A stretch of DNA of 64,000 nt from Mytilus edulis (Eukaryota > Mollusca > Bivalvia > Mytilida > Mytilidae), in NCBI RefSeq assembly GCF_963676685.1, contig NC_092347.1, forward strand, positions 91,328,592 to 91,392,591. Direction: 5' to 3'. The notes below the pieces were generated by a model, which saw nothing but the letters and a program-made list of their open reading frames with translations, searched no databases and was not told the DNA's origin. Position 1 is the first letter of the stretch; each line of letters starts with the position of its first letter. Positions 1 to 12,360 of this stretch are shown piece after piece. A program made the position numbers and the translations under genes.

Positions 1-1989
1 TTGTAAAAATGCTTCATTAAAAGGCCGAACGAGGGTCTTTTAGGGGTTACCCCTTTCGGGAATTTTCATAAACGGACGATTCAGTGTTAAGCGTCAGATA
101 AAATACATTTATCAATCCGCTTTTGTTTGATTTCTTATCTTCCGATACCCTAAGGTACCCAAATAGAAGTATAAAAACTGGTTTCACTATTTGGTCAAGA
201 AAAGCTGATCCTTTACTTTAAATTATGTCTGGTTATTCCATGTCTGAATTTTCAGTAACCCATAACTGTCTTTAATATAAAATCATTCCTGCACTGAAGT
301 CACAATATATATTTGAAATCCTTTTTTTATGTTATATTTTTAATTTTATTTATAAAAATGTGTACAGTTAGTCTTATTTTCTATATATTTAACTGGAATT
401 AGAAAATGACTCATTATAGAATGTCGACATCAGTTTACCATGTATTCACTTCCTGATACTGGATCTAAAGTTTCAATTTTCTAATGTTTAATAAATGTAT
501 AATACATATCTGTTTTTTTCTACATATGAATAATTCAATCAGAAATAACAATATTCACTGATTATGCTGAATAAATGTTATGAAATAAACAGCATCTCAT
601 GTTTGCACGTTTTTTCCTTGACGTTAAATGTTAATTTCTTTTAATATACTGTTAATATAGTAATTTTCCGAACATTAGCAGTTTAAAAAGTTTTGAACTA
701 TTGTAAAAACTAAGTTTTTTCTATCCCCATAAAAGATGACCAATGCCACATTTTGCACATTGTTTTCCTACTTCTTGACTGATTTTGTTCCCCTTATTTT
801 GTATTGGAGCTACTCTGATGAATCTTTCCTACACGAAATGAGTGTCTGGCGAACAAAAGAGCAAGTCTGCTATCTATGATGTACCAAAACAACGGTTTTC
901 TTCTTCTCACAAATGGTGTTAAACACAACTTTTGTCGAATATCAAAGGTAGAATACAAGTGTTCTTTCAGTTTGCTATTATATGGTACTTTTTGCTACAG
1001 TTCAATTGCACCTTTCGTTGTGTTGTTTCTTTTTTTCGATAGGATTGCGTTACTGAACTGACTTTTATTGTTCGTTAGACTAATTACCTGTTGTTATTCT
1101 ACTGATCAAAGATATAAATGAGAGAGCTATGATACTTGGATATAGGTTAAATATACACTGATAAAGATATATTTAAAACTGGAACTATATCTTAATTCGT
1201 CATAGAAAAAATAATATAGAAGCTATGGAGGTTACAAACAGTTCTTCCAATGAGATGTTGCTCTTTTTCTCAACTCATTCAGTTTTGTTCTCATTTTACT
1301 GTCTGTGATTGAGCCCTGAATATTTTTGTCGGGCAAATGGAAACATAATCGTTCGTTTTGTCATTATTAATATTGATACTTATAGATTTATAAAGCACAT
1401 ATGACAGTTTTAGGCAGCCATCATTACGGCATCCTTATATTGATATGTATTCGTTTTCAAACAATATACATTTAAAAAGTATGAATACTATTATTTCTTT
1501 TCTCGTGTGGTGTACGTCCTGCCTTGAGGTGAAACGTGAAATGGTATTCGTGTCCAATTGACATTAAAAAAAAAACATTTAAAGAATACAATAAAATATC
1601 TGAGATAGTAATATGAACCAATATCTAAACAATATATTGTAAATTCAAAAATGGTTGCGTTGTTTTTTCATATTGCGACAGGTTTATAATGGTAATAATT
1701 TAAACACGAGTTTTAAATTTTTCCTATTGATTAAACAGGATTTTTCTTGATATCGCAAAAGTTTAAAATGAAAAAGAATCGGAATAATAAATGCACGCAA
1801 TACTTTCTGAATTTACAGTACCTAATTGTCATCTTAAAATTTGTCTAGACAGTTTACAAACTGTTCCAACCGACATAAAAATGATCTTAGACGTCAAATA
1901 AGGAAACACATTACATCTAATACGTAAAACAAAACACCATTAAAACAAAAAATAATGTTGATCATTCAAGACTGAAAAACATAATTCAA
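1..1989. other. AT-rich noncoding stretch
   Basis: No open frame longer than about 60 codons that resembles a known family was seen on either strand, and no tandem or inverted repeat of note. Homopolymer A and T runs are frequent. I see nothing here that I can annotate further. Confidence 0.5.
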
Positions 1990-2117
1990 GAAAGCAAAAG
2001 TAAAATGCCAAATCACAAAAATTCTCAGGAAAATTCTAAACGGAAAGTCCCTATTCAAATGGCAAAATCAAAGGATCAAATACATCAGACGAATGGATAA
2101 CAACTGTCATATAACGG
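1990..2117 (-). repeat. Partial dispersed repeat, family A
   Basis: Read on the minus strand this carries the block atgacagttgttatccattc followed by a 'gacttccgttt'-type segment that recurs at 2755-3075 (minus), 9265-9770, 22770-23130, 28080-28290, 29955-30165 and 51540-51765. The copy is truncated. I recognise the block as abundant in mussel DNA; its class (SINE or DNA-element derived) is not established here. Confidence 0.6.
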
Positions 2118-2754
2118 TGTGGTGCATACATGTATTTGCCAATCTTGAAAATATCAACATTTGCAACATCATTGAGGACTGTAGGTTGCATTTCTGTAAA
2201 TATTGACAATGCAATTTCCCATAGAAACTCCTTTTACGGCTAAAACTGTACCACTTTTACTATGAAGTTTTGAAAAAAATCTTATCCTAGAATTGAAAGT
2301 TCATATGCACCACAATTTTTTTCAATGGTCAAAATATAGGGCTGTGCGGCATATTTTCAACGTTTATATGCCCTGAACTTCTCATAGTTTAAACTAACAC
2401 TAATTTTCTTAACGATCCCTACCTCGATTGAAAGGTTACCACAGATTTCAATGTAAACAATTTGCACATGTATATTTACTGGTAACATTCCCAAGTTATG
2501 TCTCTGTGAGATGGAACATAGAGAGCATAACTGGGAACCAGTATGTAAAGAAAATTATTTTTCTATGAATATTCAAGATCTCCCCAAAAGAGGTGTGTTT
2601 TGAGAAACAGCTGTATTTACAAAGTGCAACCTGTAAACAAATAATCTTATTTGTGATGTTCAAATACAGCGTTCAGTTTATTGTCTTATCAAATAACACC
2701 AGAATATCAATATCTTTTCTTTATAACGTCTGATTTCAGTTTGAATATCTATAT

Positions 2755-3075
2755 GAAAAAAGTAAAAACACAAAAATACTAAACTCAAAAATTCAAAAAG
2801 GAAAGTCCTATATCAAATGGCAAAATCAAATGTTCAAACACATCAAACGAATGGATAACAACTGTCATATTCCTGACTTGTTACATGCATTTTCTTATGT
2901 AGAAAATGGTGGATTGAACCTGGTTTTATAGCTAGCTAAACCTCTCACTTGTATGACAGTCGTTTCAAATTCTATTACAATGTCAACGATGCGTGAACAA
3001 AACAAACAGACACAATAGGAAAAAATGTCAAAAATAAGGGTACAGCAGTCAACATTGTGTTATCATCTTAATCAC
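2755..3075 (-). repeat. Dispersed repeat, family A
   Basis: The minus strand gives, in order, a segment like 'acaatgttgactgctgtacc', a 'gactgtcatacaagtgagag' block, 'accaggttcaatccaccatt', and 'aggaatatgacagttgttat' followed by the 'ggactttcctttttgaattt' tail. The same order is seen at 9265-9770 on the plus strand. The 63-codon open frame at 3090-3281 lies just beyond it and resembles nothing. Confidence 0.7.
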
Positions 3076-3626
3076 TATAAAAACAACAAATGAAACAAAG
3101 AATTGATGAATTGATATCACTTGCGTATGAATATATGTGCACTTTCCATAGTTGTCATAATAGTGGTAAATTGTTAAATCGAGAAAATAGGTACACTGTT
3201 GCAATCATTCAAAGCAGAAATTTGTTTAAATTCGTAGAGAGTTTGATAAATTGTTTATTTGTGACATATTTATTCAATTAGTTTAAATGGTCCAGACGCA
3301 AATATTTAGTACGAAATCTCGTGTGAGCTAGCGTATTGTCAAAGCTGGAAAAGTTGAAAGTAAAAACAAACGAGTTATTTCGAATGTGTGATTATCGGAA
3401 AAATAACAGAAGGATATCCATATAAATCATCCTCATCTATATGATAAAATTATATAGTATAATCGTTATGGATTATTTGCATGAACAAAAGTATCTTTGA
3501 ATAAAAGGCATAATTAAAAAATATTCTAAAATCTTAGATATAAGGACTTTTTTCAATTGAAATGAAGCTAACTCTGCAGACAATACTAATCATTGATTAT
3601 ACACATAAACACTCAAAGTTATAAAA

Positions 3627-4715
3627 ATGAGGAAAACAATACTTTGGAAAATGTCTTCTTTAATAATTCTATGGATTATAACTTATAATTTGTTAAGACA
3701 TCAGCGAGGAATACACAACAATGTTACGTCCGTTTCAAATAGTATACAAAAATTCCAAAACCAGTTTGTACAAAGATTGAAAATACAGAGGAAAGTACAA
3801 AGCAGAAGCCATGTTTTCGTTAAATACAATGGACGAAATATTTCAACGGAGTTTGAACTCTTTTATATGAACGTATCAACCGATAAACTTATGGACACTC
3901 GTATTCACAAACACCGTTATAATTTGTTACTTGATACCAGCACAAACTGTAAAGAAAAATATGTATTCTTGCTAGTTGTTGTTTATTCAGCAACATACAA
4001 ATTCGATGAACGTCATGTTATAAGGAAAACATTTGGATCTATGTCACAATATGATAATAAACATATTAAATATGTCTTCGTACTTGGAAAAACCATGAAT
4101 GATACTCAACAAAAAGAAATTGAACAGGAAAGTGTCAAATACAGAGACATTATACAAGGAAATTTTATAGACAGCTACAGAAATTTAACATATAAACGAG
4201 TATTTGGCTTGTTCTGGGTGAATAGATTCTGTGACAATGTGAAGTATGTCATCAAAATTGATGATGATATTACCATTAACATCCCTGTTCTTATTCCTTA
4301 TCTTAGCAATAAACAAAACAAAATCAAGGTTTCAGAATGTCGTACTGTTATAGCAGCTAGACCAAAGCGGGGGATTCGCAGTAAATGGTATATGTCTCTG
4401 TCGGAATACCCATTTACAACGTTTCCTCCTTATTGTGCCGGACCTTCCTCTATTATGTCAGCTGATGTTATAAGGCTGATGTATGAAGCGACACACTTTG
4501 TGCCTTTTTTCTGGCTAGAGGATGTCTATGGTGGTGGATTTTTACCCTGGATTTCAGATTTACAGATTGTTCAACCAAAGTTTTATATAAAAGATTTAAG
4601 AGCAAGTTTAAAAGAGAAGCCACGCCATTTATTTTACATCAATAATATTAAGAATGCAAGTCATCCCTATTTAATGTGGAAAACGATAGAAAACTATACA
4701 CAAAACTTCGTGTGA
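3627..4715 (+). CDS. Beta-1,3-galactosyltransferase-like protein (GT31), single exon
   Basis: Predicted Golgi type II membrane glycosyltransferase of 362 residues. A short basic N-terminus (MRKTILWK) is followed by one hydrophobic anchor at about residues 9-23, then a stem and a lumenal catalytic domain. GT31 landmarks are in the right order: RHVIRKTFG (129-137, the family's R..IR.TWG), FVLG (151-154), the QGNFIDSYRNLTYK block (177-190), the metal-binding DDD (212-214), YCAGPSSIMS (269-278) and EDVYGGG (298-304). Several N-glycosylation sequons are present (N71, N82, N186 and others). The family transfers galactose or N-acetylhexosamine from a UDP-sugar; acceptor and linkage cannot be read from sequence. 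The first ATG is used because the anchor follows it directly. The frame is intact and uninterrupted by introns. It is closest to the gene at 25622-26722, which lies in the opposite orientation. Confidence 0.9.
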   Translation: MRKTILWKMSSLIILWIITYNLLRHQRGIHNNVTSVSNSIQKFQNQFVQRLKIQRKVQSRSHVFVKYNGRNISTEFELFYMNVSTDKLMDTRIHKHRYNLLLDTSTNCKEKYVFLLVVVYSATYKFDERHVIRKTFGSMSQYDNKHIKYVFVLGKTMNDTQQKEIEQESVKYRDIIQGNFIDSYRNLTYKRVFGLFWVNRFCDNVKYVIKIDDDITINIPVLIPYLSNKQNKIKVSECRTVIAARPKRGIRSKWYMSLSEYPFTTFPPYCAGPSSIMSADVIRLMYEATHFVPFFWLEDVYGGGFLPWISDLQIVQPKFYIKDLRASLKEKPRHLFYINNIKNASHPYLMWKTIENYTQNFV

Positions 4716-7110
4716 TCGCTGGTAATATTTGTTCAAAATTACACATTCATTTTATTGGAAAAAAGTGAAGGTAACAGATACCAGTGAAACAATTCAAAAA
4801 CTATTTACGGTGAGGGAACCAGACATTGTTCAACTTTATCTAATTTGAAGTATTGATTTTTGTTAATATGGCATCAAAAATGCAGAAAATCTAAGAAACT
4901 TTGGCTTTGACTATACCTCTTGTTCTTTGGGTTTATTAACTCTTCTTATGTTTGTTAGATTTTCAAATAGGCCTTGAGCATCGCCGTAGATATATATATA
5001 TATATGTATCATCAAAATGTTAATTTGTACATTGTTTCACCAGCACAAAATGTACTTTATTTTGACATTCAAATATTTGAGAGACTTTGAATATTGGGCA
5101 ATCTCATGTCCTGTTGTATGATGTCAACTTCGTGTTGATTATATGGGAATAGGCAAGATGTGATTGTTTGAAATATTGAAAACTAAGATATTTTCTTTAA
5201 GGGTTTATAGTACAGTTGCAGGGTATGTCATCAAGTCGTCAAAGTTAAAAGTATTTTTTCGCGACGTCTAATTGTGCCATTTTGGGAAAAGTTGCGCTTT
5301 TTCGACTGTTTATTCGAGCTTGTGGAAATGACTTTTGACTTGATTATGTATGAACATTATTGGTACCAATATTAATGACAAAAACACCAGTATTTGTTTT
5401 TATCATAAATCAGTAGTATATACAGCACCAACAGACAGTTTATTTTTGAAAATCACGAAGAAAATGTTTGCCAAATTTAATGAGACTTTATATTTAAGAA
5501 GACTGTATTTAGGAAAATTCGGCGAATTAGTGTACGAGAAAATAATCTTTCGATGACAGTACATTTATAAAGATTTTGAAATAAACAGAATTTTATTTAC
5601 ATGAAAGTTTACTAACACTAAGAATAGTAATTATTAGACATTCAAGTACATAAATTATAATTAACCTTTTTTTTTTATTATGAAGTTTCATATGACTTCA
5701 GTATATAATATTTTGAAACAAAAAAAGTCAAAGTATGTCTATTCAAAGGATAGAATTGTTAATGATACCATTTTTTGTAAATAAAACAAATAATGGCCTT
5801 ATTATTACCGCATAAAGGTATATTTTTTTAATACACATTTGAATTTACGAGTTAACAAACAGCTTGCAAACATATTTTTGTACAATAATTATATCAATTT
5901 GCTACTGTTTATCCTTATATGTGAAATATATTGAAAAATTCAATTTGCTCTTGTTATGGGATACTCTCTTGGATATTGAACACTTTTATAAGATGCATAT
6001 CTATTTCTTTAAATGATTGCTACCGATAACATTGCAGTATGTTAATCCCTTCACATGTGATCAAAGTAATATAAAACGAGTTGTTGTAATTATAATGTTA
6101 TCAATATTCTTTTAGGGGGGTCATAAGCTGTCAAATTACTGTTCACCAATTTTACTAAAATTCTCATATTTGTTTTATATCATACTTAGCTGTATGCCCA
6201 AATTACAAAAAAGACAGAAATAAGCAATTAAAAATTCATGGACTCGATAATATGTATCTATTCGTATGCAGTTTGTCTAGACGTCATCTGATTAACCATT
6301 GAGATGACATCTGGAGACTGTCGATGAGCATATAACCTGATAATATAAATACCAATGAAAACAGATATTGACCAGATGTAGGTCTGCTTGATTTCATATT
6401 GTAGGTAAAAAGTATGTCTATCATCGTTTTAAAGTCATATGAAACTTCAAATTGAAAAAAATATACATATGTTTTTTTATAACTAAATGATTAGTTTTTA
6501 TTATAAAACTTATGTACACATACTTTTTTCTCAATAAAATTCTATTATATTTCCAATTTAAGAAGAAGTTTACTTTTTTAATTATTTGCTTTCAGTGTAC
6601 AACTCGCCGATATGTTTTCCATATGCAGTAAACTCATCGTGACCTTTCTCGTAAAAATCCAGTGATCGCAATATGCATAGATCTGTCATTGAAATAAACT
6701 ATTATGATCATATTGTACATTTTAAACACGTGCTATATATATCCATGCTTCTTTGTTGATTGCTTACTAAAGTGACAATAGGTAAACTACGGCTTCAAAA
6801 CTCGACAATAAATTAGCTGCCATATTTTCACATCATAACAACGAGAGACATTTCTTTTGACGATTAAAAGATATGGATGCATAACAAATGACAAAATTGT
6901 GCACAAAGTTAATGATATATGCATGCATGGGTTCAAGAATTGGATAAACATAATTTTTCACCAGTCCTTCGTTTCATATGACTTTTAACCAGTATAAGAA
7001 TGTTTTTGTGGATCGAATCAGTCAACGATTTTTTTTTTTACAGTTTTTATGAAACTATAACGTTTTATCCACAAATGAAATTTCTTTCCGTGTTTGTTGG
7101 TCTCGAACTA
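4716..7110. other. Noncoding DNA between GT31 gene and 163-bp array
   Basis: AT-rich sequence with a short AT microsatellite near 4990-5006 and poly-T runs. A 68-codon open frame at 5350-5556 has no recognisable motif. The element gaagtttcatatgactt near 5681 recurs inverted near 6432, but nothing else marks a mobile element. No gene seen. Confidence 0.5.
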
Positions 7111-8252
7111 GTTTACTTTCGAGTTAGTGTCAAGGTTAATTGGATCATGATATAGAGCATGCACACATTAGAGAATTCAAAGAATTATCATATTATGTTT
7201 TATATAAATACCATGCATTCTCAATTGTTTATTAAATATTTCTTATCAGTTTTTTAATGACTTGGTGCAACTAGTTTACTTTCGAGTTAGTGCCAAGGTT
7301 AATTGGATCATGATATAGAGCATGCACACATTAGAGAATTCAAAGAATTATCATATTATGTTTTATATAAATACCATGCATTCTCAATTGTTTATTAAGT
7401 ATTTCTTATCAGTTTTTTAATGACTTGGTGCAACTAGTTTACTTTCGAGTTAGTGTCAAGGTTAATTGGATCATGATATAGAGCATGCACACATTAGAGA
7501 ATTCAAAGAATTATCATATTATGTTTTATATAAATACCATGCATTCTCAATTGTTTATTAAGTATTTCGTATCAGTTTTTTAATGACTTGGTGCAACTAG
7601 TTTACTTTCGAGTTAGTGTCAAGGTTAATTGGATCATGATATAGAGCATGCACACATTAGAGAATTCAAAGAATTATCATATTATGTTTTATATAAATAC
7701 CATGCATTCTCAATTGTTTATTAAGTATTTCTTATCAGTTTTTTAATGACTTGGTGCAACTAGTTTACTTTCGAGTTAGTGTCAAGGTTAATTGGATCAT
7801 GATATAGAGCATGCACACATTAGAGAATTCAAAGAATTATCATATTATGATTTATATAAATACCATGCATTCTCAATTGTTTATTAAGTATTTCTTATCA
7901 GTTTTTTTAATGACTTGGTGCAACTAGTTTACTTTCGAGTTAGTGTCAAGGTTAATTGGATCATGATATAGAGCATGCACACATTAGAGAATTCAAAGAA
8001 TTATCATATTATGTTTTATATAAATACCATGCATTCTCAATTGTTTATTAAGTATTTCTTATCAGTTTTTTAATGAGTTGGTGCAACTAGTTTACTTTCG
8101 AGTTAGTGTCAAGGTTAATTGGATCATTATATAGAGCATGCACACATTAGAGAATTCAAAGAGTTATCATATTATGTTTTATATAAATACCATGCATTCT
8201 CAATTGTTTATTAAATATTTCTTATCAGTTTTTTAATGACTTGGTGCAATTA
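7111..8252. repeat. Tandem array, seven copies of a 163-bp unit
   Basis: The sequence gtttactttcgagttagtg recurs starting at 7111, 7274, 7437, 7600, 7763, 7927 and 8090, so the unit is 163 bp (one copy 164 because of an extra T in a T-run). Copies differ at only a few positions, for example 'agtgcc' for 'agtgtc' in the second and 'agttat' for 'aattat' in the last. The array begins and ends abruptly in unrelated DNA. The homogeneity suggests recent expansion or conversion. Units of about 160 bp are known from bivalve satellites and Helitron-associated 'pearl'-type elements, but I cannot confirm membership by eye. Confidence 0.95.
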
Positions 8253-9264
8253 ATTTGCTCGTTATAACTATTTCCACCTAGATGCAGGTTTGTTTATGTT
8301 TTTTTTTTTATACGACTTTCCCTTCGCATTTGCAATGGACGGTGGTCAGAGTTTTAGCAAAAGGTCGTAGTTAAAAGTACTGCATTCTGAAAATATCTGC
8401 GAATAACTGTACGTCAAACCAACAATTCAATATCAGTACTTTATTAAAGATTTTGAAGGATTTAAGTTACAAGAAAGTTCACGATAAGTTGTTTTATTGT
8501 AAAACTTCAAGTATGTAATAAAATAGTTATTTAAAAAAAATAAAAAAATACATAAAATAAATGCTCAATGAAAAACAGTTATAAGTAGTTTAAACATTCT
8601 GTATGTCATTTCTGTTACATTTTTTTTTATCATCATTTCAACATTTCAACATGTTGCATTCATCAAATGTTGACGTGGCCCCTTAATCGAAATGTTAAAT
8701 ACAAAGTTTATCCAATACACATCATGAAATTTTGATAGTGTGTTGAATATAAAGCATGTCATATATTAATGTTGCCCTTGCTGCTGGTTTAAGCTTTATG
8801 CATTTAAGACAAAGCCTTTCAAATCGCCCCAATGTTGATATTTTACCTTTTTTTGGTTTTTGTTTACATAAAAGATATATCCTAACCAAAGCAACATTTA
8901 CCATGAAATCACATACAAGGGTATTGTAATGATACATTTATCTTTTGTGATGAAGTTATGGCCACATGAAATTCCACCAATACGTAATGATAAAGGTAAT
9001 TCACTTAAATTTTGGTGTTGCTAAAGGTAAATCTTTTCTCAAACCAGTTATGCAATTAGGCTTTGAACAAATTGTGAGTACCCTTGTGTTCTTTTGGTCG
9101 ATGGTTCTATGTTTCCACCTAATAAGAAGAAAACTGCCCAAAGATTTTTGAAGCTAGTTCCAATGATGATGTGTTGAACTACATTTAATGGTAACATGGG
9201 TTGAGCATCTTAATAACGTGTCATAGTATTATTCTATTTGTCTTTATGAATAATATCTTTTACT
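8253..9264. other. Noncoding DNA after the array
   Basis: AT-rich, with an A-rich stretch near 8530-8560. Short open frames (for example 8722-8937 minus and 8966-9151 plus) have no recognisable motif and are judged to be chance. No gene or element could be identified. Confidence 0.45.
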
Positions 9265-9770
9265 GTTTAGTCTGTTTTTGTGATATCCATTTGACGGGAC
9301 TCTGTACTTATACATCCCGTCATTGTGTAATTGTGCTATGGCTAATTAATGTCTTTAATTCTTGCTAACATGCTTTATCTATATGCCTTTTTGTGCGTCT
9401 TTGGTTTTTTTTTATTCTGATTAAGATTATTACACAATGTTGACTGCTGTATCCCTAGTTTTGACATTTTTGACTTGATGTCTGTGGGTTTTTTTTTGCA
9501 CTTCGTTGTCAAAACAATGGAATTTGATGCGACTGTCATACAAGTTACAAGTTTAGCTAGCTAACAAACCAGGTTTAATCCACCATTTTTCCACACAAGG
9601 AAATGACTGTACCAAGTCATCAGGAATATGACAGCTGTTATCTATTCTTTTGGTGTGTTTGTGCTTTTGAGATTGCATCTTATGAGGGACTTTCCGATTT
9701 GAATTTACCTAAGAGTTACTGTTTTAATTTATTGATATGTCGATCTTCTGTTTGTTTCCGCTGTTTAATA
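9265..9770 (+). repeat. Dispersed repeat, family A (longest copy)
   Basis: Contains the ordered blocks 'acatcccgtcattgtgtaat', 'cacaatgttgactgctgtat', 'gcgactgtcatacaagttac', 'accaggtttaatccaccatt', 'aggaatatgacagctgttat' and a 'gggactttccgatttgaatt' tail. The same order is found at 22770-23130 and, reversed, at 2755-3075. Open frames that start inside it (9603-9854) are repeat-derived and not regarded as genes. Confidence 0.75.
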
Positions 9771-12109
9771 ACTGATAAGAAATTTTTAAGGAACCATCTT
9801 ACTCATGAACCAATTCCCGAGGAAACACGACTATTTAAACGACGAAAGATCTAACTTAGTGAAGTCAGGGATATTGGGAAAATATTGCGTATATATACAT
9901 AGCAGTGGTGGTGGTTACATCTTTGACTATGTTTTATGTTTTAACACGGTGAAGAATAATGAGAATCCTGGTTTGTGCACTTTGCATTTAAAGTACCCTT
10001 GTAGCAAGCCTTTCGGAGTAAAATTCCTGCCCAAACAATCTCAATGTTCACAACAGAAAAAAATGTATGTTTACATATTAGTACTTAATTTAAACGATTT
10101 AATTCAACTATGTAGTGAAATATTTGCCACTTGCGAGCGGAATATAATCAAACAAAAAACAACATACATTTCGATTCTTTCGTTAGAACCTGCATAGAAT
10201 TAGAAAAATATCTTTAACTAACATGTTATGAACAAAATATCAATGGAAACCCATGATCTGTTTTGTTTTTGCCTTTTCTCGTTGTCCCCCTGAATTTCCT
10301 AAACATTAGGCATTTGGTGATTACATTTTTAAAAATTGACCTGGACGTATACATTGGATATTCTTTCGTTATAGGAGTACTATCTTGCCTTTCACAATTC
10401 GGACCTTATTTTCTTACTTTTTATGACCCCTCTTGAAATATTTTTAAGCACTTAAGAAAATCTCAATTACCGAACTTTGAACTCAACTATTATTTTTCGA
10501 CTCTTCGACCAGACCAAAATTAAAGTGTAAACGTTTCTCTAAACGAAAAATCAAAATTAATCTTGCATTAGGGTGGTCCATTAAAGTTGAAAATGTGTTG
10601 CCCTGGTCATTCCACTATATAATAAGATTGTAATATTATCAACCTATGAAATCATCAGGTTTTTTTTCATCTTCATGAACAAGAATTATTTCAAATACGG
10701 AACATGTCTTAATTACAGGAAGTAAAAATTAAGAAGATTTTATGAACTTAACGGTGTATACATCTCTTTTTACGTTAGTCTTCCTTCTGAAATGTTGCTT
10801 TAAAAATATGTTATTGAAAATAATACGTCAATTGTCTTAACCTAAATTAAGGTGAATGCAGTTTCCCGCGCTATTCAAATCGCGTAAAAAGATGATAAAA
10901 CGATAACTCAAGGCAAAAGCAAACACTAAGGGTTCGCATGAATTACAAAAGGAGCGAGATTGGACAAAAGATAGGACAAGGATCCGTTACCGTTGGATAC
11001 ATCAGCTGCATGAAAGTAGTGAGATGACACACCGACACATCTTTTCGACACACCAAAGCGTGATGATGATAGTAACATTTATAAAGATTCGATTTTAGTC
11101 TTTCTTGTTTATTCCTCTGTTGCAGCAGTTTTTGTACAATAGCAAACTCCCGTTTATGACGTCCGAATATTGTAAACATGCACAGGCGTAATGTATTTTT
11201 AATGATAGTCATAAATAGTTTTGTACCACATCTTAAAACTGAACTGCTACAATAAGACATCTAGTCAACCGACATGATATAACCAAATGTCATATGTTTG
11301 TTTTAAAAATTTTCCTATTGATAACTGTTATTAATTCTGTATGAGAGATTAATTTACTCACATTTAAAGAAAATGAGATTTGCAGTATGAAACTATGACG
11401 GTTAATAATTACAAAAAGCCAATCTAACTGTTTACGTACAGTATGTTAAGTCTATCCTCATCAAATACACTGGAGACCAAACATGTGGAAATTAAGCAAA
11501 TCGTGTATAGAATTGATATCGAGCATAGAAACCATTATCGCACCCCGCGTAAATTATGACGTTGTGATTGGTTTGAGGGCATACGACTCATTTGTGAAAA
11601 CGAGTACATTGGCTCCTCTTTATTAAAATTACATTAGGTTTGATTACGTATGAAGATTATTTCCTGAAATCCTGAAACTTTGTTAAAAATTAATTTGATG
11701 TCTATTATTTTAACCCTTCTTATCTTTAAAATTAGCACATGCAGGTATATTTTGTATTAGATATTTGAATTGGTTAGGTGAAAAATAGCTTGTATGTAAA
11801 TTTTCGCCAAAATCAATATGGGATCGAAACTGTATCGTATGTCCTTAACGCCGTGACCACATATGGATCAGAATGATTTTAGTATATAACATTGGGGGTT
11901 CAAGACGCCACGTCTACTTTTAATGTCGACGTCCTACATTGATGTTGTTGTATTTCATTGTTTATTGTTCTACAATAAGCAGCAGGAAAAGTCCCGCGTG
12001 CGTAATTTGTTACACAATTCGCTAAATTTTTCAATGTCTAATGTCTATTAACATAATACAAAAGTTCCAATAGTTTTATCACATATAAATATGAATTGAT
12101 AGTTAAGGT
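9771..12109. other. Noncoding DNA, unresolved
   Basis: A 130-codon open frame at 9805-10197 starts in the tail of the family A repeat and has no domain, signal peptide or homology I can recognise; it is treated as chance. A 105-codon minus-strand frame at 10943-11260 is likewise unassigned. Otherwise AT-rich DNA with no recognised repeat. Confidence 0.4.
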
Positions 12110-12360
12110 CACAAAACCAGGTTCAATCCACCATTTTTTTCTAAAAATGTCCTGTACCAAGTCTGGAAAATGGAAATTGTTATATTATAGTTTCTGTGTG
12201 TGTAACATTAAAGTGTTGTGTTTCTGTTGTGTCGTAGTTCTCCTCTTATATTTGATTGGTTTCCCTTAGTATTAGTTTGTAACCTGTATATGTTTTGTTT
12301 TCTCTCAATCGATTTATGAATTTCAAACAACGGCATACTACTGTTACCTTTATTCAAGAT
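12110..12360 (+). repeat. Dispersed repeat, family B
   Basis: Starts 'aaaccaggttcaatccacca', continues through a 'gtgtttctgttgtgtcgt' segment and 'ttgttttctctcaatcgatt', and ends near 'catactactgttacctttat'. Comparable copies lie at 19120-19385, 23690-23960 and 48055-48255. The first block is shared with family A, so the two are related or nested. Confidence 0.7.

Noticed and set aside
5681-6448. 17-bp inverted repeat (gaagtttcatatgactt) enclosing about 730 bp
   Set aside because: Flanking sequence is not inverted beyond about 20 bp, no target duplication found, and 'tttcatatgact' occurs again near 6973; probably chance or a fragment.
7111-8252. CRISPR-like regular repetition
   Set aside because: Units are contiguous 163-bp tandem copies with no spacers, in an animal genome.
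9805-10197. 130-codon plus-strand open frame
   Set aside because: Starts in the tail of a dispersed repeat, has no recognisable domain, signal peptide or splice context; consistent with chance.
12121-12140. Possible tRNA-type B box (ggttcaatcc) suggesting a tRNA-derived SINE
   Set aside because: No convincing A box at the proper distance and the motif varies (ggtttaatcc) among copies, so polymerase III origin is unsupported.
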